The notes: generated by a model from the letters alone, not told the origin. DNA of 64,000 bases from Massilia sp. Mn16-1_5 (GCF_004798585.1 NZ_PPXQ01000011.1:1-64000), one strand, 5' to 3'. Shown: positions 53,899 to 63,239, counted from the stretch's first letter. Translations and numbers: made by a program.

Positions 53899-54461
53899 CG
53901 CACGGCTCCCGGCGCCGGTGCGGACGCAGGCCCGGCGCGCGTCGCCTGCTCGTAATCGCGCGCCGACAGCGTCGGCAGCACGCCCATGAAGGCGACCACC
54001 GCCCATAAATCGGATTCACTGATATGAAACTGCCAGGCCGGCATACCGCTCATCTTGATGCCGTGCTTGGTGATCCAGTACAGTTCGCGCGGCTGCCAGC
54101 GCGCGCTGGCATCGATCAGGGGTCCGGGCAGCGGCTGCATGCTTTGCCCGATCTTGGCCTGGGCGAAACCGGGTCCGCCATGGCATTGGGCGCAATGGGC
54201 GGCGTAGACCAGCGCGCCCTGCTTCACCTGCTGCGGCGCGCCCAGCGGCGGCACCCTCACTTCGCTCGAATGGTTGCGCACCGAATACGTCATGCCCTTT
54301 TCCAGCAGCGTGTACACCGGTTGCAGGTGCTGGGCGGTGGCCGAGGTGTCGTACCAGCCGGCGCGCAGCACAATAAAACCGCCGATGGCACCCGCCAGCC
54401 CCGCCAGCGCCAGCGTGGCGGCAGCGGTTTTCAGGATCAGGCGGGTACGGTTGGATGGCAT
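53895..54461 (-). CDS. Membrane-anchored c-type cytochrome
   Basis: This 188-residue protein has one N-terminal membrane span (about 9-32) and a periplasmic cytochrome c domain with heme motif CAQCHG near residue 91 and an axial Met in IKMSGMPAW. The position before the lipoprotein cytochrome and opposite the oxidase genes suggests it links the membrane electron chain to this oxidase. A C-terminal Ala/Pro tail is unstructured. The start ATG at 54461 is the first of the frame. Confidence 0.88.
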   Translation of the reverse strand: MPSNRTRLILKTAAATLALAGLAGAIGGFIVLRAGWYDTSATAQHLQPVYTLLEKGMTYSVRNHSSEVRVPPLGAPQQVKQGALVYAAHCAQCHGGPGFAQAKIGQSMQPLPGPLIDASARWQPRELYWITKHGIKMSGMPAWQFHISESDLWAVVAFMGVLPTLSARDYEQATRAGPASAPAPGAVR

Positions 54462-54548
54462 CGGTCGTTGGGTGGGGTGCGCACTGTTGAAAAAATGATA
54501 TCGCTTCTCTTGTATTATATAGAGCCATTGGCCTTATCGAATTCAATT

Positions 54549-54941
54549 GTGCGCTATCACTTTATTCTTCCCGCGCTGCCCCGTACCGCCTGCCTTGCCG
54601 GGCTCTGCCTGGCATTCCTGGCCGGCTGCGGCAAACAGGAGGCGCCGAAACAGGTGAGCGGCGGCGATCCGGCCCGGGGCCAGCGCCTGATGGCGCAATA
54701 CCAGTGCACGGCCTGCCACGCGATTCCCGAGGTGCCGGGTACGCCAGGGAATGCCGGGCCGCCTTTGGACCAGTTCGGGCTGCGCAGCTATATCGCCGGA
54801 GGGATTCCAAACATGCCGCAGCAACTCACTGCCTGGCTCGACAACCCGCAAGCCATGAAGCCCGGCACCGCCATGCCCGACCTGGGCGTCTCCCCGGCCG
54901 AGGCACGCGACATGGCCGCTTACCTGTACACGCTGCGATGA
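54549..54941 (+). CDS. Lipoprotein c-type cytochrome of the oxidase operon
   Basis: A GTG start at 54549 gives 130 residues with a lipoprotein signal (…LCLAFLAGC), then a class I cytochrome c domain with heme site CTACH and axial Met in GTAMPDLGVS. An in-frame ATG at 54495 would add 18 residues before the signal and is less likely. The stop overlaps the subunit II start as ATGA. An AT-rich stretch TATTATATAG at about 54513-54522 could hold the promoter. Confidence 0.85.
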   Translation: MRYHFILPALPRTACLAGLCLAFLAGCGKQEAPKQVSGGDPARGQRLMAQYQCTACHAIPEVPGTPGNAGPPLDQFGLRSYIAGGIPNMPQQLTAWLDNPQAMKPGTAMPDLGVSPAEARDMAAYLYTLR

Positions 54942-55882
54942 CGAATGCGATGACGGCACCGCTGCAGTCGGTCCTGCACCCCGCCAGTCCGGACGCCGCC
55001 ATCATCGCGCACCTGTCCTGGGTCTTGTTCGGCGGCGCCGCCGTCATTTTCATCGCCGTGATGGCGCTGACGTTCATCGGCCTGCGCGGCAAGGGGGGAC
55101 GCCAGGTCTCGGCGCGCTGGTGGATCGGCGGCGCCGGCATTGCATTCCCGGTCGTGGTATTGAGCGCGCTGCTGGTCTGGAGCACCTGGCGCAGCGCCGA
55201 GCTGTCGCCGCAAACCTCGCGCGGCGCGATGAGCATCGGCGTCACCGCCAAGATGTGGTGGTGGGAGGTGCGCTACCACGATCCCGCCAGCGGACGCGAA
55301 GTGGTCAGCGCCAACGAGATCCGCATTCCCACCGGCCGTCCCGTCTATATAGGCCTGACCTCGACCGACGTGATCCACAGCCTGTGGGTACCGGCCCTGA
55401 ACGGCAAGATGGACACCGTGCCCGGGCGCGTCAACGGCCTGACCCTGCAAGCCGACAAACCCGGCATCTACCGCGGCCAGTGCGCCGAATACTGCGGCGA
55501 GCAGCATGCGCGCATGGCGCTGCACGTGGTCGCCATGGCGCCGGCCGACTTCGAGCGCTGGCTGGCGAACGAGGCGCAGCCGGCGCGCGCGCCGCAGGAC
55601 GCACTGGTCGAACGCGGACGCGCCGCCTTCTTCGAGCAGCGCTGCCAGAGCTGCCACACGATCCGCGGCGTCGCCGAAGGCGCGCGCCTCGGTCCCGACC
55701 TGACCCACGTGGGTGGGCGCACGCACATCGCCGCCGGCACGCTGCGCAACCACCGCGGTTCGCTGGCCGGCTGGATCGCCGACCCGCAAGCCATCAAGCC
55801 GGGCGCGCGCATGCCGGCCGCGCTCGACATCGACGGCGAGACGCTGCGCGCCCTGGCCGTGTACCTCGAACAGCTGAAATGA
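54938..55882 (+). CDS. ctaC: Cytochrome c oxidase subunit II, caa3 type
   Basis: This 314-residue subunit has two membrane helices (about 27-48 and 62-82), a CuA cupredoxin domain with all ligands (His147, Cys182, Glu184, Cys186, His190, Met193 in QCAEYCGEQHARM) and a fused C-terminal cytochrome c with heme site CQSCH at 236-240. This is the caa3 layout in which subunit II carries its own cytochrome. No cleavable signal peptide is evident. The start is ATG 54938, overlapping the upstream cytochrome stop. Confidence 0.95.
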   Translation: MTNAMTAPLQSVLHPASPDAAIIAHLSWVLFGGAAVIFIAVMALTFIGLRGKGGRQVSARWWIGGAGIAFPVVVLSALLVWSTWRSAELSPQTSRGAMSIGVTAKMWWWEVRYHDPASGREVVSANEIRIPTGRPVYIGLTSTDVIHSLWVPALNGKMDTVPGRVNGLTLQADKPGIYRGQCAEYCGEQHARMALHVVAMAPADFERWLANEAQPARAPQDALVERGRAAFFEQRCQSCHTIRGVAEGARLGPDLTHVGGRTHIAAGTLRNHRGSLAGWIADPQAIKPGARMPAALDIDGETLRALAVYLEQLK

Positions 55883-55886
55883 CGAC

Positions 55887-58403
55887 ATGACGGACCACGC
55901 CATCCAAGACCGCCTGCCCAGTTCCCTCCCCCGACCCGAGGGCGAGCTGGAACGGCTGGAAAAACCCTGGCAACGGCCGACCGGCTGGCGCTTCCTCAAG
56001 CGCGTCGACAACACCAGCATCGGCCTGCTCTACATCGGCACCGCGCTGCTGTTCTTCCTGCTGGCCGGGATCCTCGGCCTGATGATGCGCACCCAGCTGG
56101 CAGTGCCCGACAACGGCCTGATGAGCGCCTCGGTGTACAACCAGGTCTTCACCATGCACGGCACGGTGATGATGTTCCTGTTCGCGATTCCCATCGTCGA
56201 AGCGATCTCGGTCTACCTGCTGCCGAACATGCTGGGCGCGCGCGACCTGCCCTTCCCACGCCTCTCGGCCTATGCCTACTGGGCGTACGCGATCGGCGGC
56301 CTGGCCTTCTTCTGCACCCTGTTCTTCGGTCTGTCGCCCGACGGCGGCTGGTTCATGTACCCGCCGCTGACAGGTAAACAGTATTCTCCGGGGCTGAACG
56401 CCGACTTCTGGCTGCTCGGAATCGGTTTTATTGAAATCTCGGCCATCGCCGGCGCCATCGAACTGATCGTCGGCATCCTGTTCACCCGAGCGCCGGGCAT
56501 GACCTTGTCGCGCATGCCGGTGTATGCCTGGGCCATGCTGGTGGTGGCCGTGATGATCGTGTTCGCTTTCCCGGCCATCATCGCCGGCACGGCATTGCTG
56601 GAGATGGAGCGCGCGTTTGATTGGCCCTTCTTCATCGGCGAGCGCGGCGGCGATCCGATTCTGTGGCAGCACCTGTTCTGGTTCTTCGGCCATCCCGAGG
56701 TCTACATCATCTTCCTGCCCGCCGCCGGCATGGTCTCGACCATGATCCCGACGATTGCCGGCACGCCGCTGGTCGGCCGTAAAGCGATCATCGTGGCGCT
56801 GGTGATCGTCTGCTTCTTCAGCTTCGCGCTGTGGGCGCACCACATGTTCACGGCCGGCCTGGGCGTGATGTCGATGAGTTTCGTGTCGGCCGCCAGCATG
56901 GCGGTGGCCGTGCCGACCGGGATCCAGGTGTTCGCCTGGATCGCGACGCTCTGGCGCGGCAAGGTGAGGATGACCGGGCCCGCCCTGTTCCTGGGCGGCT
57001 TCATGTTCATTTTTGTCCTCGGCGGCCTGACCGGCGTCATGGTCGCCCTGCTGCCCTTCGACTGGCAGGCCCACGACACCTACTTCATCGTTGCGCACTT
57101 CCACTACGTGCTGGTCGGCGGCATGGTATTCCCTGTCTTTGCGGCCATGTACTACTGGCTGCCGCTGTTGAAGGGCCAGCGCCTGTCCGAACGCGTGGCA
57201 AAATGGGTGTTCTGGCTGATGTTCGGCGGTTTTAATATTGCCTTTTTCCCGATGCATATCACCGGGCTGCTCGGCATGCCGCGCCGGGTCTACACCTATC
57301 CGGGTGAGATGGGCTGGAACGGATTGAACATGGTCTCGACCGTCGGCGCCTTCGTGCTCGCGGCGGGCGTGCTGCTGTTCCTGGTCGACGTCGTGCGCAC
57401 CCTGCGCCGGCCCGAGCAGCCCGTCGGCAATCCGTGGAACGCGTCGACGCTCGAATGGCTGCCGACCGAAGCCTATAACGCGCGCAGCATCCCGGAAGTG
57501 CGCTCCGCCGATCCATTGTGGGACCAGCCGAATCTGTGCGAGCAAGTGGAAGCCGGCCAGCATTACCTGCCCGGCACCGAAAGCGGCCAGCGCGAGACCC
57601 TGGTCACCAGCCCGGTCGCGGCCACCCCGCGCCACCTGCTGGTGCTGCCGGCCGACAGCTGGCTGCCCTTCACGGCGGCAGCCGGAACGGCGGGCTTCTT
57701 CCTGCTGCTGACGGTCAAAATGCATGTCGTGGCCTGGGCCTGCGGCATCACGGCCATCGCCGCAACCGTCGCCTGGCTGTGGGGCTCGGACCGCACGCCG
57801 CCGATCAGCCAGGCGAAGGTCTCCGACACGCTGGTGCTGCCGGTCGGCGCGCGCGGCAGGGCCTCGCATTCCTGGTGGGCGACCATCATCATGCTGGTGG
57901 TGGACGCGACCGTGTTCGCCTCTTTCGTCTTCGCCTACATCCACATCTCGATGCGCCTGGAAGTCTGCCCGCCGCCGGCGGCGAGCCTGCCGGCGCTGCG
58001 CTGGCCGCTGATGGCCGGCGCCCTGCTGGCCGCGGGATCGGCCTGCATGCTGTGGGCGGTGCGCAGCCTCGGCACGCGGCGCCTGCCCTGGCTGGCGCTG
58101 GCGGCGCTCGGCTGCACCGGCGCCGCCTTCCTGGTCGACCTGCACGGCTACCAGCTGGCCGGCCTGGATCCGCAGGCGCAGGCATGGAGCGCGACGATCG
58201 GCGCCCTGCTCAGCTACCAGGGCCTGCATGTGGTCGTGCTGGCGCTGGTCGGGATCTATCTCGCCGCGCGCGCCTGGAGCGGCCGCCTGTCGCCGTCCAG
58301 CCGCGCAACGCTCGACAATACGGCGCTGCTCTGGCACTACACGACGCTGCAAGGCATCGTGCTGTCGCTGGCGGTGCACGGCGTGCCCTTGCTGATGGAG
58401 TGA
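55887..58403 (+). CDS. ctaD: Cytochrome c oxidase subunit I fused to subunit III
   Basis: This 838-residue fusion carries subunit I in the first ~560 residues and a subunit III-like domain after a linker (about 640-838, SWWATIIMLVVDATVFASFVFAY). The metal ligands are intact: His91 (heme a), His269 and Tyr273 (GHPEVY, CuB with the His-Tyr link), His318-His319, and His404 and His406 (HFHYV). Glu271 of the D-channel is kept, as is Asp120. At the K-channel lysine (Lys362 of Rhodobacter, in PTGIK) this protein has Gln347 (PTGIQVFAW). The N121 and N139 equivalents of the D-channel are Val109 and Ser127. The downstream small gene starts three bases after the stop. Confidence 0.95.
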   Translation: MTDHAIQDRLPSSLPRPEGELERLEKPWQRPTGWRFLKRVDNTSIGLLYIGTALLFFLLAGILGLMMRTQLAVPDNGLMSASVYNQVFTMHGTVMMFLFAIPIVEAISVYLLPNMLGARDLPFPRLSAYAYWAYAIGGLAFFCTLFFGLSPDGGWFMYPPLTGKQYSPGLNADFWLLGIGFIEISAIAGAIELIVGILFTRAPGMTLSRMPVYAWAMLVVAVMIVFAFPAIIAGTALLEMERAFDWPFFIGERGGDPILWQHLFWFFGHPEVYIIFLPAAGMVSTMIPTIAGTPLVGRKAIIVALVIVCFFSFALWAHHMFTAGLGVMSMSFVSAASMAVAVPTGIQVFAWIATLWRGKVRMTGPALFLGGFMFIFVLGGLTGVMVALLPFDWQAHDTYFIVAHFHYVLVGGMVFPVFAAMYYWLPLLKGQRLSERVAKWVFWLMFGGFNIAFFPMHITGLLGMPRRVYTYPGEMGWNGLNMVSTVGAFVLAAGVLLFLVDVVRTLRRPEQPVGNPWNASTLEWLPTEAYNARSIPEVRSADPLWDQPNLCEQVEAGQHYLPGTESGQRETLVTSPVAATPRHLLVLPADSWLPFTAAAGTAGFFLLLTVKMHVVAWACGITAIAATVAWLWGSDRTPPISQAKVSDTLVLPVGARGRASHSWWATIIMLVVDATVFASFVFAYIHISMRLEVCPPPAASLPALRWPLMAGALLAAGSACMLWAVRSLGTRRLPWLALAALGCTGAAFLVDLHGYQLAGLDPQAQAWSATIGALLSYQGLHVVVLALVGIYLAARAWSGRLSPSSRATLDNTALLWHYTTLQGIVLSLAVHGVPLLME

Positions 58404-58406
58404 TCG

Positions 58407-58736
58407 ATGCGCGAACGCTTATTCGGAAAGCTCATGCGCGGCACCCTGCCGCTGCTGGTCTGGGCGGCGCATTTCGCGGGCAGCTATGTGCTGGTGGCGG
58501 CCCAGTGCAGTCCGGCCGGCTTCGCGCCGGGCAATCCGCACCGCCTGCCGCTGGCTTTGATGACGCTCGCCGCGCTGGCGATCTGCGCTGCGCTGGCCTG
58601 GCGCGCGCGCCGGGCCTTTGGCGGCGACGAGCATACGGCGCTGCTGGACTGGGCGGCGGCCCTCACCGCGCTGCTGGGCTTTGCGGGGATTGCCTGGACC
58701 TCGGTGCCGTTGTGGTTCGTGGATAGCTGCGCGTAA
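58407..58736 (+). CDS. Small membrane protein of the oxidase operon
   Basis: This 109-residue protein with three predicted spans (about 10-33, 49-64, 79-96) follows the subunit I-III gene by three bases. Cys residues lie near 34 and 108. Small membrane proteins in this position may be subunit IV-like or assembly factors, but I recognise no family. The C-terminal end lies just before a composite palindromic repeat. Confidence 0.78.
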   Translation: MRERLFGKLMRGTLPLLVWAAHFAGSYVLVAAQCSPAGFAPGNPHRLPLALMTLAALAICAALAWRARRAFGGDEHTALLDWAAALTALLGFAGIAWTSVPLWFVDSCA

Positions 58737-58741
58737 GAGCC

Positions 58742-58823
58742 GTAGGGTGGGCGCCCCGTGCCCACCGGGACGATGCGCTAACGCGGCGCATGCTTTTGGT
58801 GGGCACGGGGGCGCCCACCCTAC
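58742..58823. repeat. Large composite palindromic element, inverted copy
   Basis: Arms of 25-26 bp at 58742-58766 and 58798-58823, with one extra G in the second arm, flank a 31-base spacer that is close to the reverse complement of the spacer in the element at 52532. Core bases differ from that element (GCCCCG/CGGGG versus GCCCTG/CAGGG) with pairing kept. Its terminal CTA at 58820-58822 is the stop codon of the convergent gene. Confidence 0.9.
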
Positions 58824-60136
58824 CGCGCTGCGGGGCGTACGCGCCAGACGACATTGCCGACATCGTCCGCCACTAGCAGCGCGCCCGCCTTGTCGATCGC
58901 CACCCCGACCGGACGCCCGAGGGCGTCGCCGTTCCGGTCGACAAAGCCGGTCAGCACGTCGACCGGCTGGCCGTTCGGCTTGCCGCCGGCAAAGGGAACA
59001 AACACCACTTTGTAGCCCGATAAAGGCTTGCGGTTCCACGACCCGTGTTCGCCGATGAAGGCGCCGCTGGCGAACGTCGGCCCCAGCTTCGCGCCTTCCG
59101 CGAAGGTCAGGCCGAGCGCGGCGACGTGGGCGCCGAGGGCGTAGTCGGGGGCGATCGCTTTGGCCACCAGGTCCGGGCGCGGCGGTTTCACGCGCTCGTC
59201 GACATGCCGGCCGTAGTAGCTGTAGGGCCAGCCGTAGAAGGCGCCGTCCTTTACCGACGTCAGGTAGTCGGGCACCAGGTCGCTGCCGATTTCGTCGCGC
59301 TCGTTCACGACCGTCCACAGGGCGCCGCTCTGCGGCTCCCAGGCCATGCCATTCGGATTGCGCAGCCCCGAGGCGAACACGCGCGTGCCGCCGTTCCCGA
59401 TGTCGACCTCGAGGATGGCAGCGCGGTCGACCTCGTTTTCGATGCCGTTTTCGGCGACATTGCTGTTCGAGCCGACGGTCGCGTACAGTTTGCTGCCGTC
59501 GCGGCTGGCGATGATGTTCTTGGTCCAGTGGTGGTTGATCGTCCCGCCCGGCAGCGGCGCCACCTTCTGCGGCGCGGCCGTGATCTTGGTCATGCCCTCC
59601 TTGTACGGGAAGCGGACGATGCCGTCCGCATTCGCCACATACAGGGTCTCGCCCACCAGCGCCATGCCGAAAGGCGAATACAGGCCTTGCAGGAAGACGC
59701 TGCGCAGCTCGGCCACGCCGTCGCCATCGACGTCGCGCAGCAGCGTGATGCGGTTCGCGCTCGGGACCGCGGCGCCGGCCTTGGCCATCACCTTGCCCAT
59801 GATGTAGCCCTTGATGCCTTTCTTGTCGTCCGGGCGCTCGGGCGCGTTGGTCTCCGCCACCAGCACATCGCCGTTGGGCAGCACGTACAGCCAGCGCGGA
59901 TGATCCAGCCCGCTTGCAATCGCGTGCACTTCCAGGCCCTGGGCGGCGTTCGGCTTGCCGCCGTTCCAGCCCTTGGCAGGTGCGATGTCGACCGTCGGGA
60001 TCAGGCTTTGCTTCGGGGCCGGCAGGAAGGGGGCGGGACCGACGCCGGCGCCGGCAAGCAGGGTGGATTTGTCGCCGCAGCCGGACAGGCCAAGCACGAT
60101 GGCGGCTGCCACGATGAAGGAAGAACGGGCGCGCAT
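58820..60136 (-). CDS. Sorbosone dehydrogenase-like (PQQ-type beta-propeller) lipoprotein
   Basis: This 438-residue lipoprotein has signal ...VLGLSGC (Cys near residue 20) and a six-bladed beta-propeller of the L-sorbosone dehydrogenase/GDH type: [54 protein letters not shown] and [37 protein letters not shown]. Relatives use PQQ to oxidise sugars or aldehydes. PQQ genes are not in the window. The stop codon (58820-58822) lies inside a palindromic repeat. The start at 60136 follows GGAGACATC. Confidence 0.88.
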   Translation of the reverse strand: MRARSSFIVAAAIVLGLSGCGDKSTLLAGAGVGPAPFLPAPKQSLIPTVDIAPAKGWNGGKPNAAQGLEVHAIASGLDHPRWLYVLPNGDVLVAETNAPERPDDKKGIKGYIMGKVMAKAGAAVPSANRITLLRDVDGDGVAELRSVFLQGLYSPFGMALVGETLYVANADGIVRFPYKEGMTKITAAPQKVAPLPGGTINHHWTKNIIASRDGSKLYATVGSNSNVAENGIENEVDRAAILEVDIGNGGTRVFASGLRNPNGMAWEPQSGALWTVVNERDEIGSDLVPDYLTSVKDGAFYGWPYSYYGRHVDERVKPPRPDLVAKAIAPDYALGAHVAALGLTFAEGAKLGPTFASGAFIGEHGSWNRKPLSGYKVVFVPFAGGKPNGQPVDVLTGFVDRNGDALGRPVGVAIDKAGALLVADDVGNVVWRVRPAAR

Positions 60137-60232
60137 GATGTCTCCTGGACGGATCGAACAAACGGATCGCTTGATTCTAGCCAGTAAGCCGATACCGCTC
60201 CGCTCGATTCCGTCCAGCAAACAATGCACCGC

Positions 60233-61510
60233 TCAGGCGGGTGTGCGCGCCTCCTCGATGTCGGCTTCCACTTCCGGCCTGGCGCCAAACCGGCGCCGCG
60301 CATAGCCGAACAAGCCGGGCACCTGCAGCAAGACCAGCGCCCCGAAGGCCACCTGGTAGGCAGTCGCCGGGTAGCGTCCGCCCACATCCGGCTGCCACAG
60401 CCCGACCACCAGTCCGAAGCCGGCCTGCACCAGGAAGGCGCCGACAAAGATCAGGAGGTTCAGGCAGGTGGCGGCGCGTCCCGTCAGTTCGCGCGGCATG
60501 CTCTGGGCGACGATCGCGTACTCGATGCCGGTGATCGTGCCCACCAGCGTGAACAGCACCGACAGCAGCTGGAAGCTCGGCCTGTAGCCGGCCACGAAGG
60601 CCGCCTGCACCAGCACGAACAAGGCGATACCGGCGCCGGCCACGTCGAGCGGCGTGACGCCGCGCTTGCCGGCCCATTCGGTGATCATGCCCACCGCGAT
60701 CGCCCCGAAGATGACGGCCGCCATGCCCAGGTACAACAGGTAGGCCACGGCATCGTCCGGAAAGCGTGCCACGTCCGACAGCCAGCGCCCGATCCACAGG
60801 CCCTGGATCCCGAAGAACACCGCGTGCGGCAGCAGGACCAGCGAGATCGTCGAACGAAAGGCCGGCGTGCGGTACACGCTCAGGATCGAGGCCAGCATGG
60901 GCGGACGCGTGCCGGCAGGTGCGGCGCAGCGCGGCGCGAACAGCCAGATCAGGGCGCCGCTGGCGGCGATGCCCGCGGCCAGCAGCAGGAACAGGCCGCG
61001 CCAGTCGGTGTACTGGAGCGCCATCCGCACCGGCATGGTGGCGGACGCCGCACCCAAGCCGCCGACCGCGATCAGGTAGCCGTGCACCGAGGGCAGCTTG
61101 CCAGGCGCGATCCAGGTCGAAATCGCCTTCACGGCCGACATGAAGCAGCCGCCCAGGCCCAGGCCCATGACCGCGCGCGCCAGCACCAGCTGGCCGAAGC
61201 TCGTGCCGCGCGCGAACAGCAGTGCGCCCAGGGCCGCGACCAGCATCAGCGCCAGCTGCACCTTGCGCGGCCCGTAGCGGTCGAGCGCGATCCCGACCGG
61301 CAGCTGCACCAGCGCGAAGGCGAAGAAGAAGGCGCTGGTGAGCAGGCCCAGTTGCCCCGGGGTGAGTGCGAGCGAGCCGACCAGGTTCGAGGCCAGCACG
61401 GCGTTCACGTTGCGCAGCAGCGAGGAGAGGTAGTGTCCCAGCGCGAACGGCAGGAACACGTAGAAGAAAACCGCCACGCCGGACAGGCGTGGCGAGTCCT
61501 GGTTAGCCAT
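60233..61510 (-). CDS. Major facilitator superfamily transporter
   Basis: This 425-residue MFS protein has twelve predicted spans, motif A between spans 2 and 3 (GIALDRYGPRKVQ), and a cytoplasmic C-terminal tail rich in Arg and Glu. It begins 23 bases after the KamA-like gene on the same strand and is probably co-transcribed with it, suggesting transport of that enzyme's substrate or product. Specificity cannot be read from the sequence. Confidence 0.9.
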   Translation of the reverse strand: MANQDSPRLSGVAVFFYVFLPFALGHYLSSLLRNVNAVLASNLVGSLALTPGQLGLLTSAFFFAFALVQLPVGIALDRYGPRKVQLALMLVAALGALLFARGTSFGQLVLARAVMGLGLGGCFMSAVKAISTWIAPGKLPSVHGYLIAVGGLGAASATMPVRMALQYTDWRGLFLLLAAGIAASGALIWLFAPRCAAPAGTRPPMLASILSVYRTPAFRSTISLVLLPHAVFFGIQGLWIGRWLSDVARFPDDAVAYLLYLGMAAVIFGAIAVGMITEWAGKRGVTPLDVAGAGIALFVLVQAAFVAGYRPSFQLLSVLFTLVGTITGIEYAIVAQSMPRELTGRAATCLNLLIFVGAFLVQAGFGLVVGLWQPDVGGRYPATAYQVAFGALVLLQVPGLFGYARRRFGARPEVEADIEEARTPA

Positions 61511-61533
61511 AGGGCGTCCCGATCCGGCCCGGA

Positions 61534-62940
61534 TCAGGCGGCGCTGGGCTGGTTGTCGCTGGCGCGGCGGTCGTGCGTGGCTTGCACGATCGGAATCACG
61601 CGGCCGGCCGCGGCGTGCAGGCCGTGATCGCCGCTCTCCTCTTCGAAGAAGAATTTTTTACGCCCGAAAGCGGGCTTCAGGTGATCGAGCCAGGTCGCGT
61701 CCGGATCGTATTTCGCGAAGAAGGGTTTGCGGACCCAGTCGGGATTGCGCGCCTGCAGGAACTGCAGCGCGAACAGCTTCTCGCCGTTGATCGTCACCAC
61801 GCCGTCGATCACGACCTTGCCGGGGAAGGCGCTCATCGAAGGCCCGCGCACGGTGCGAGACAAACCCGACACCATCGAATAGGCCGACTGGAAGATCTCG
61901 TGGGCTTTCGCCAGCGGCAGCGCGAAATAATCGCTCGGGCCGGTGTCGCGCTCGACGAACATGTAGTACGGGATCGCGCCCAGGCGCACGCCGGTGGTCC
62001 ACAATTCGGCCCAGCTTTTCGGGTCTTCGTTGATGTGGCGGATCAGCGGGCCCTGCATGCGCAGCGTGGCGCCGGTGCCGACGATGCGTTTCACGGCTTG
62101 CTGGGCGATCGGGTGGCGCAGTTCGACGGCATGGTTGTAGTGGCCCATGATGGCCAGGTTCTTGCCGGCCTTGACCACCCGTTCGAACAGGCGCAGCAGG
62201 TCGTCGGAATCCTTGTCGGAGACGTAGCGCTGCGGCCAGTAGGCGACCGACTTGGTGCCGATGCGGATGTTCTGGATGTGGGCCAGCTCGGGCGCCAGCA
62301 GGGGTTCCAGGAACTCGGTGAGCGAGCGCGTGTTCATGATCATCGGATCGCCACCGGTGATCAGGACGTCGGTCACGTCCAGGTGCGTTTTGAGGTAGGA
62401 CACCAGTTCCGTGCATTCGCGCGCATCGAACTTCATGTCGTCCATGCCGACGAACTGCGGCCAGCGGAAGCAGAAGGTGCAATAGGCGTGGCAGGTCTGG
62501 CCCGAGCTCGGGAAGAACAGCACGGTTTCCTTGTACTTGTGCTGCAGTCCTTTCAGGGGCGCGTCGTTCACGCGCGGGACGTTATGGGTCATCTGGCCGG
62601 CCGGGTGCGGGTTCATGCGCATGCGGATCTGGTGCACCAGTTTCGCGATCGCGGCGTCGTCCTTCTTGTGCAGCACCAGGTCGCGCAGCTGCTCGTATTC
62701 TCGGCTTGGAAGCATGTCGCGGTGCGGGAAAGTGAGCCGGAAGATCGGGTCGTCCGGAATCTTGTCCCAGTCGATCAGCTGGTCGAGTACGTATTCGTTG
62801 ACGCGAAACGGCAGCACATGCGAGACGACCTGGGTTGCTTCCTGCAACTCCGGGCTCATCCATTGCCACTGACGGGCAAGCGCGATGGTCTGGCGTGTAT
62901 AAGGCTTGAACTTGGCGGGCGTCGAGTCGGTGGTGGTCAC
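61534..62940 (-). CDS. KamA-like radical SAM protein
   Basis: This 468-residue protein is related to lysine 2,3-aminomutase. The 4Fe-4S radical SAM motif is Cys150-x3-Cys154-x2-Cys157 (CHAYCTFC), followed by FRWPQF where true aminomutases have RR-rich sequence. ITGGDPMIM and IRIGTKSVAYWPQR are typical of the SAM-binding barrel. A probable PLP Lys is Lys375 in SAFPGKVVIDG. The protein has only four Cys, so the C-terminal zinc site (three Cys) of lysine 2,3-aminomutase is absent. A beta-amino-acid-forming aminomutase of unknown substrate is likely. The MFS gene follows. Confidence 0.86.
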   Translation of the reverse strand: MTTTDSTPAKFKPYTRQTIALARQWQWMSPELQEATQVVSHVLPFRVNEYVLDQLIDWDKIPDDPIFRLTFPHRDMLPSREYEQLRDLVLHKKDDAAIAKLVHQIRMRMNPHPAGQMTHNVPRVNDAPLKGLQHKYKETVLFFPSSGQTCHAYCTFCFRWPQFVGMDDMKFDARECTELVSYLKTHLDVTDVLITGGDPMIMNTRSLTEFLEPLLAPELAHIQNIRIGTKSVAYWPQRYVSDKDSDDLLRLFERVVKAGKNLAIMGHYNHAVELRHPIAQQAVKRIVGTGATLRMQGPLIRHINEDPKSWAELWTTGVRLGAIPYYMFVERDTGPSDYFALPLAKAHEIFQSAYSMVSGLSRTVRGPSMSAFPGKVVIDGVVTINGEKLFALQFLQARNPDWVRKPFFAKYDPDATWLDHLKPAFGRKKFFFEEESGDHGLHAAAGRVIPIVQATHDRRASDNQPSAA

Positions 62941-63239
62941 GGCATGCTCCTGAAAAGGAAAGATGGTGGGGGAGGACGACAGGCGAATTCTTGAGTAAGA
63001 AATTGCCGGCGGGAACTCATCTTATGACCCATGCGTGTCTTGGAATTGCACACAATCAATTAAACCGACACAAAATTTCCGGTAAGCATTGAGTGTTTGT
63101 TGCAAGACATGTGGCGCTGTCGTCGCACTCGTTTTATGCACTTGAGTTAGCGCAATTTGCCTGTTGAAAGTGCGGCGTACATTTCCCAATGCACTTAGGA
63201 AAGTTTCCCCCCAGCCGACCCACCGAAAGGATTGTTCTC
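62941..63239. other. Non-coding stretch between the KamA-like and Cache genes
   Basis: These 299 bases of lower GC content lie between divergent genes. I see no open frame of interest, no palindromic repeat of the local family and no clear sigma-70 or FliA-type promoter. Confidence 0.4.

Noticed and set aside
55794..58379. An 861-codon open frame antisense to the oxidase subunit I gene
   Set aside because: Its composition (His, Arg, Gln-rich without domains) is that of a shadow of a high-GC gene; the plus-strand frame has all oxidase motifs.
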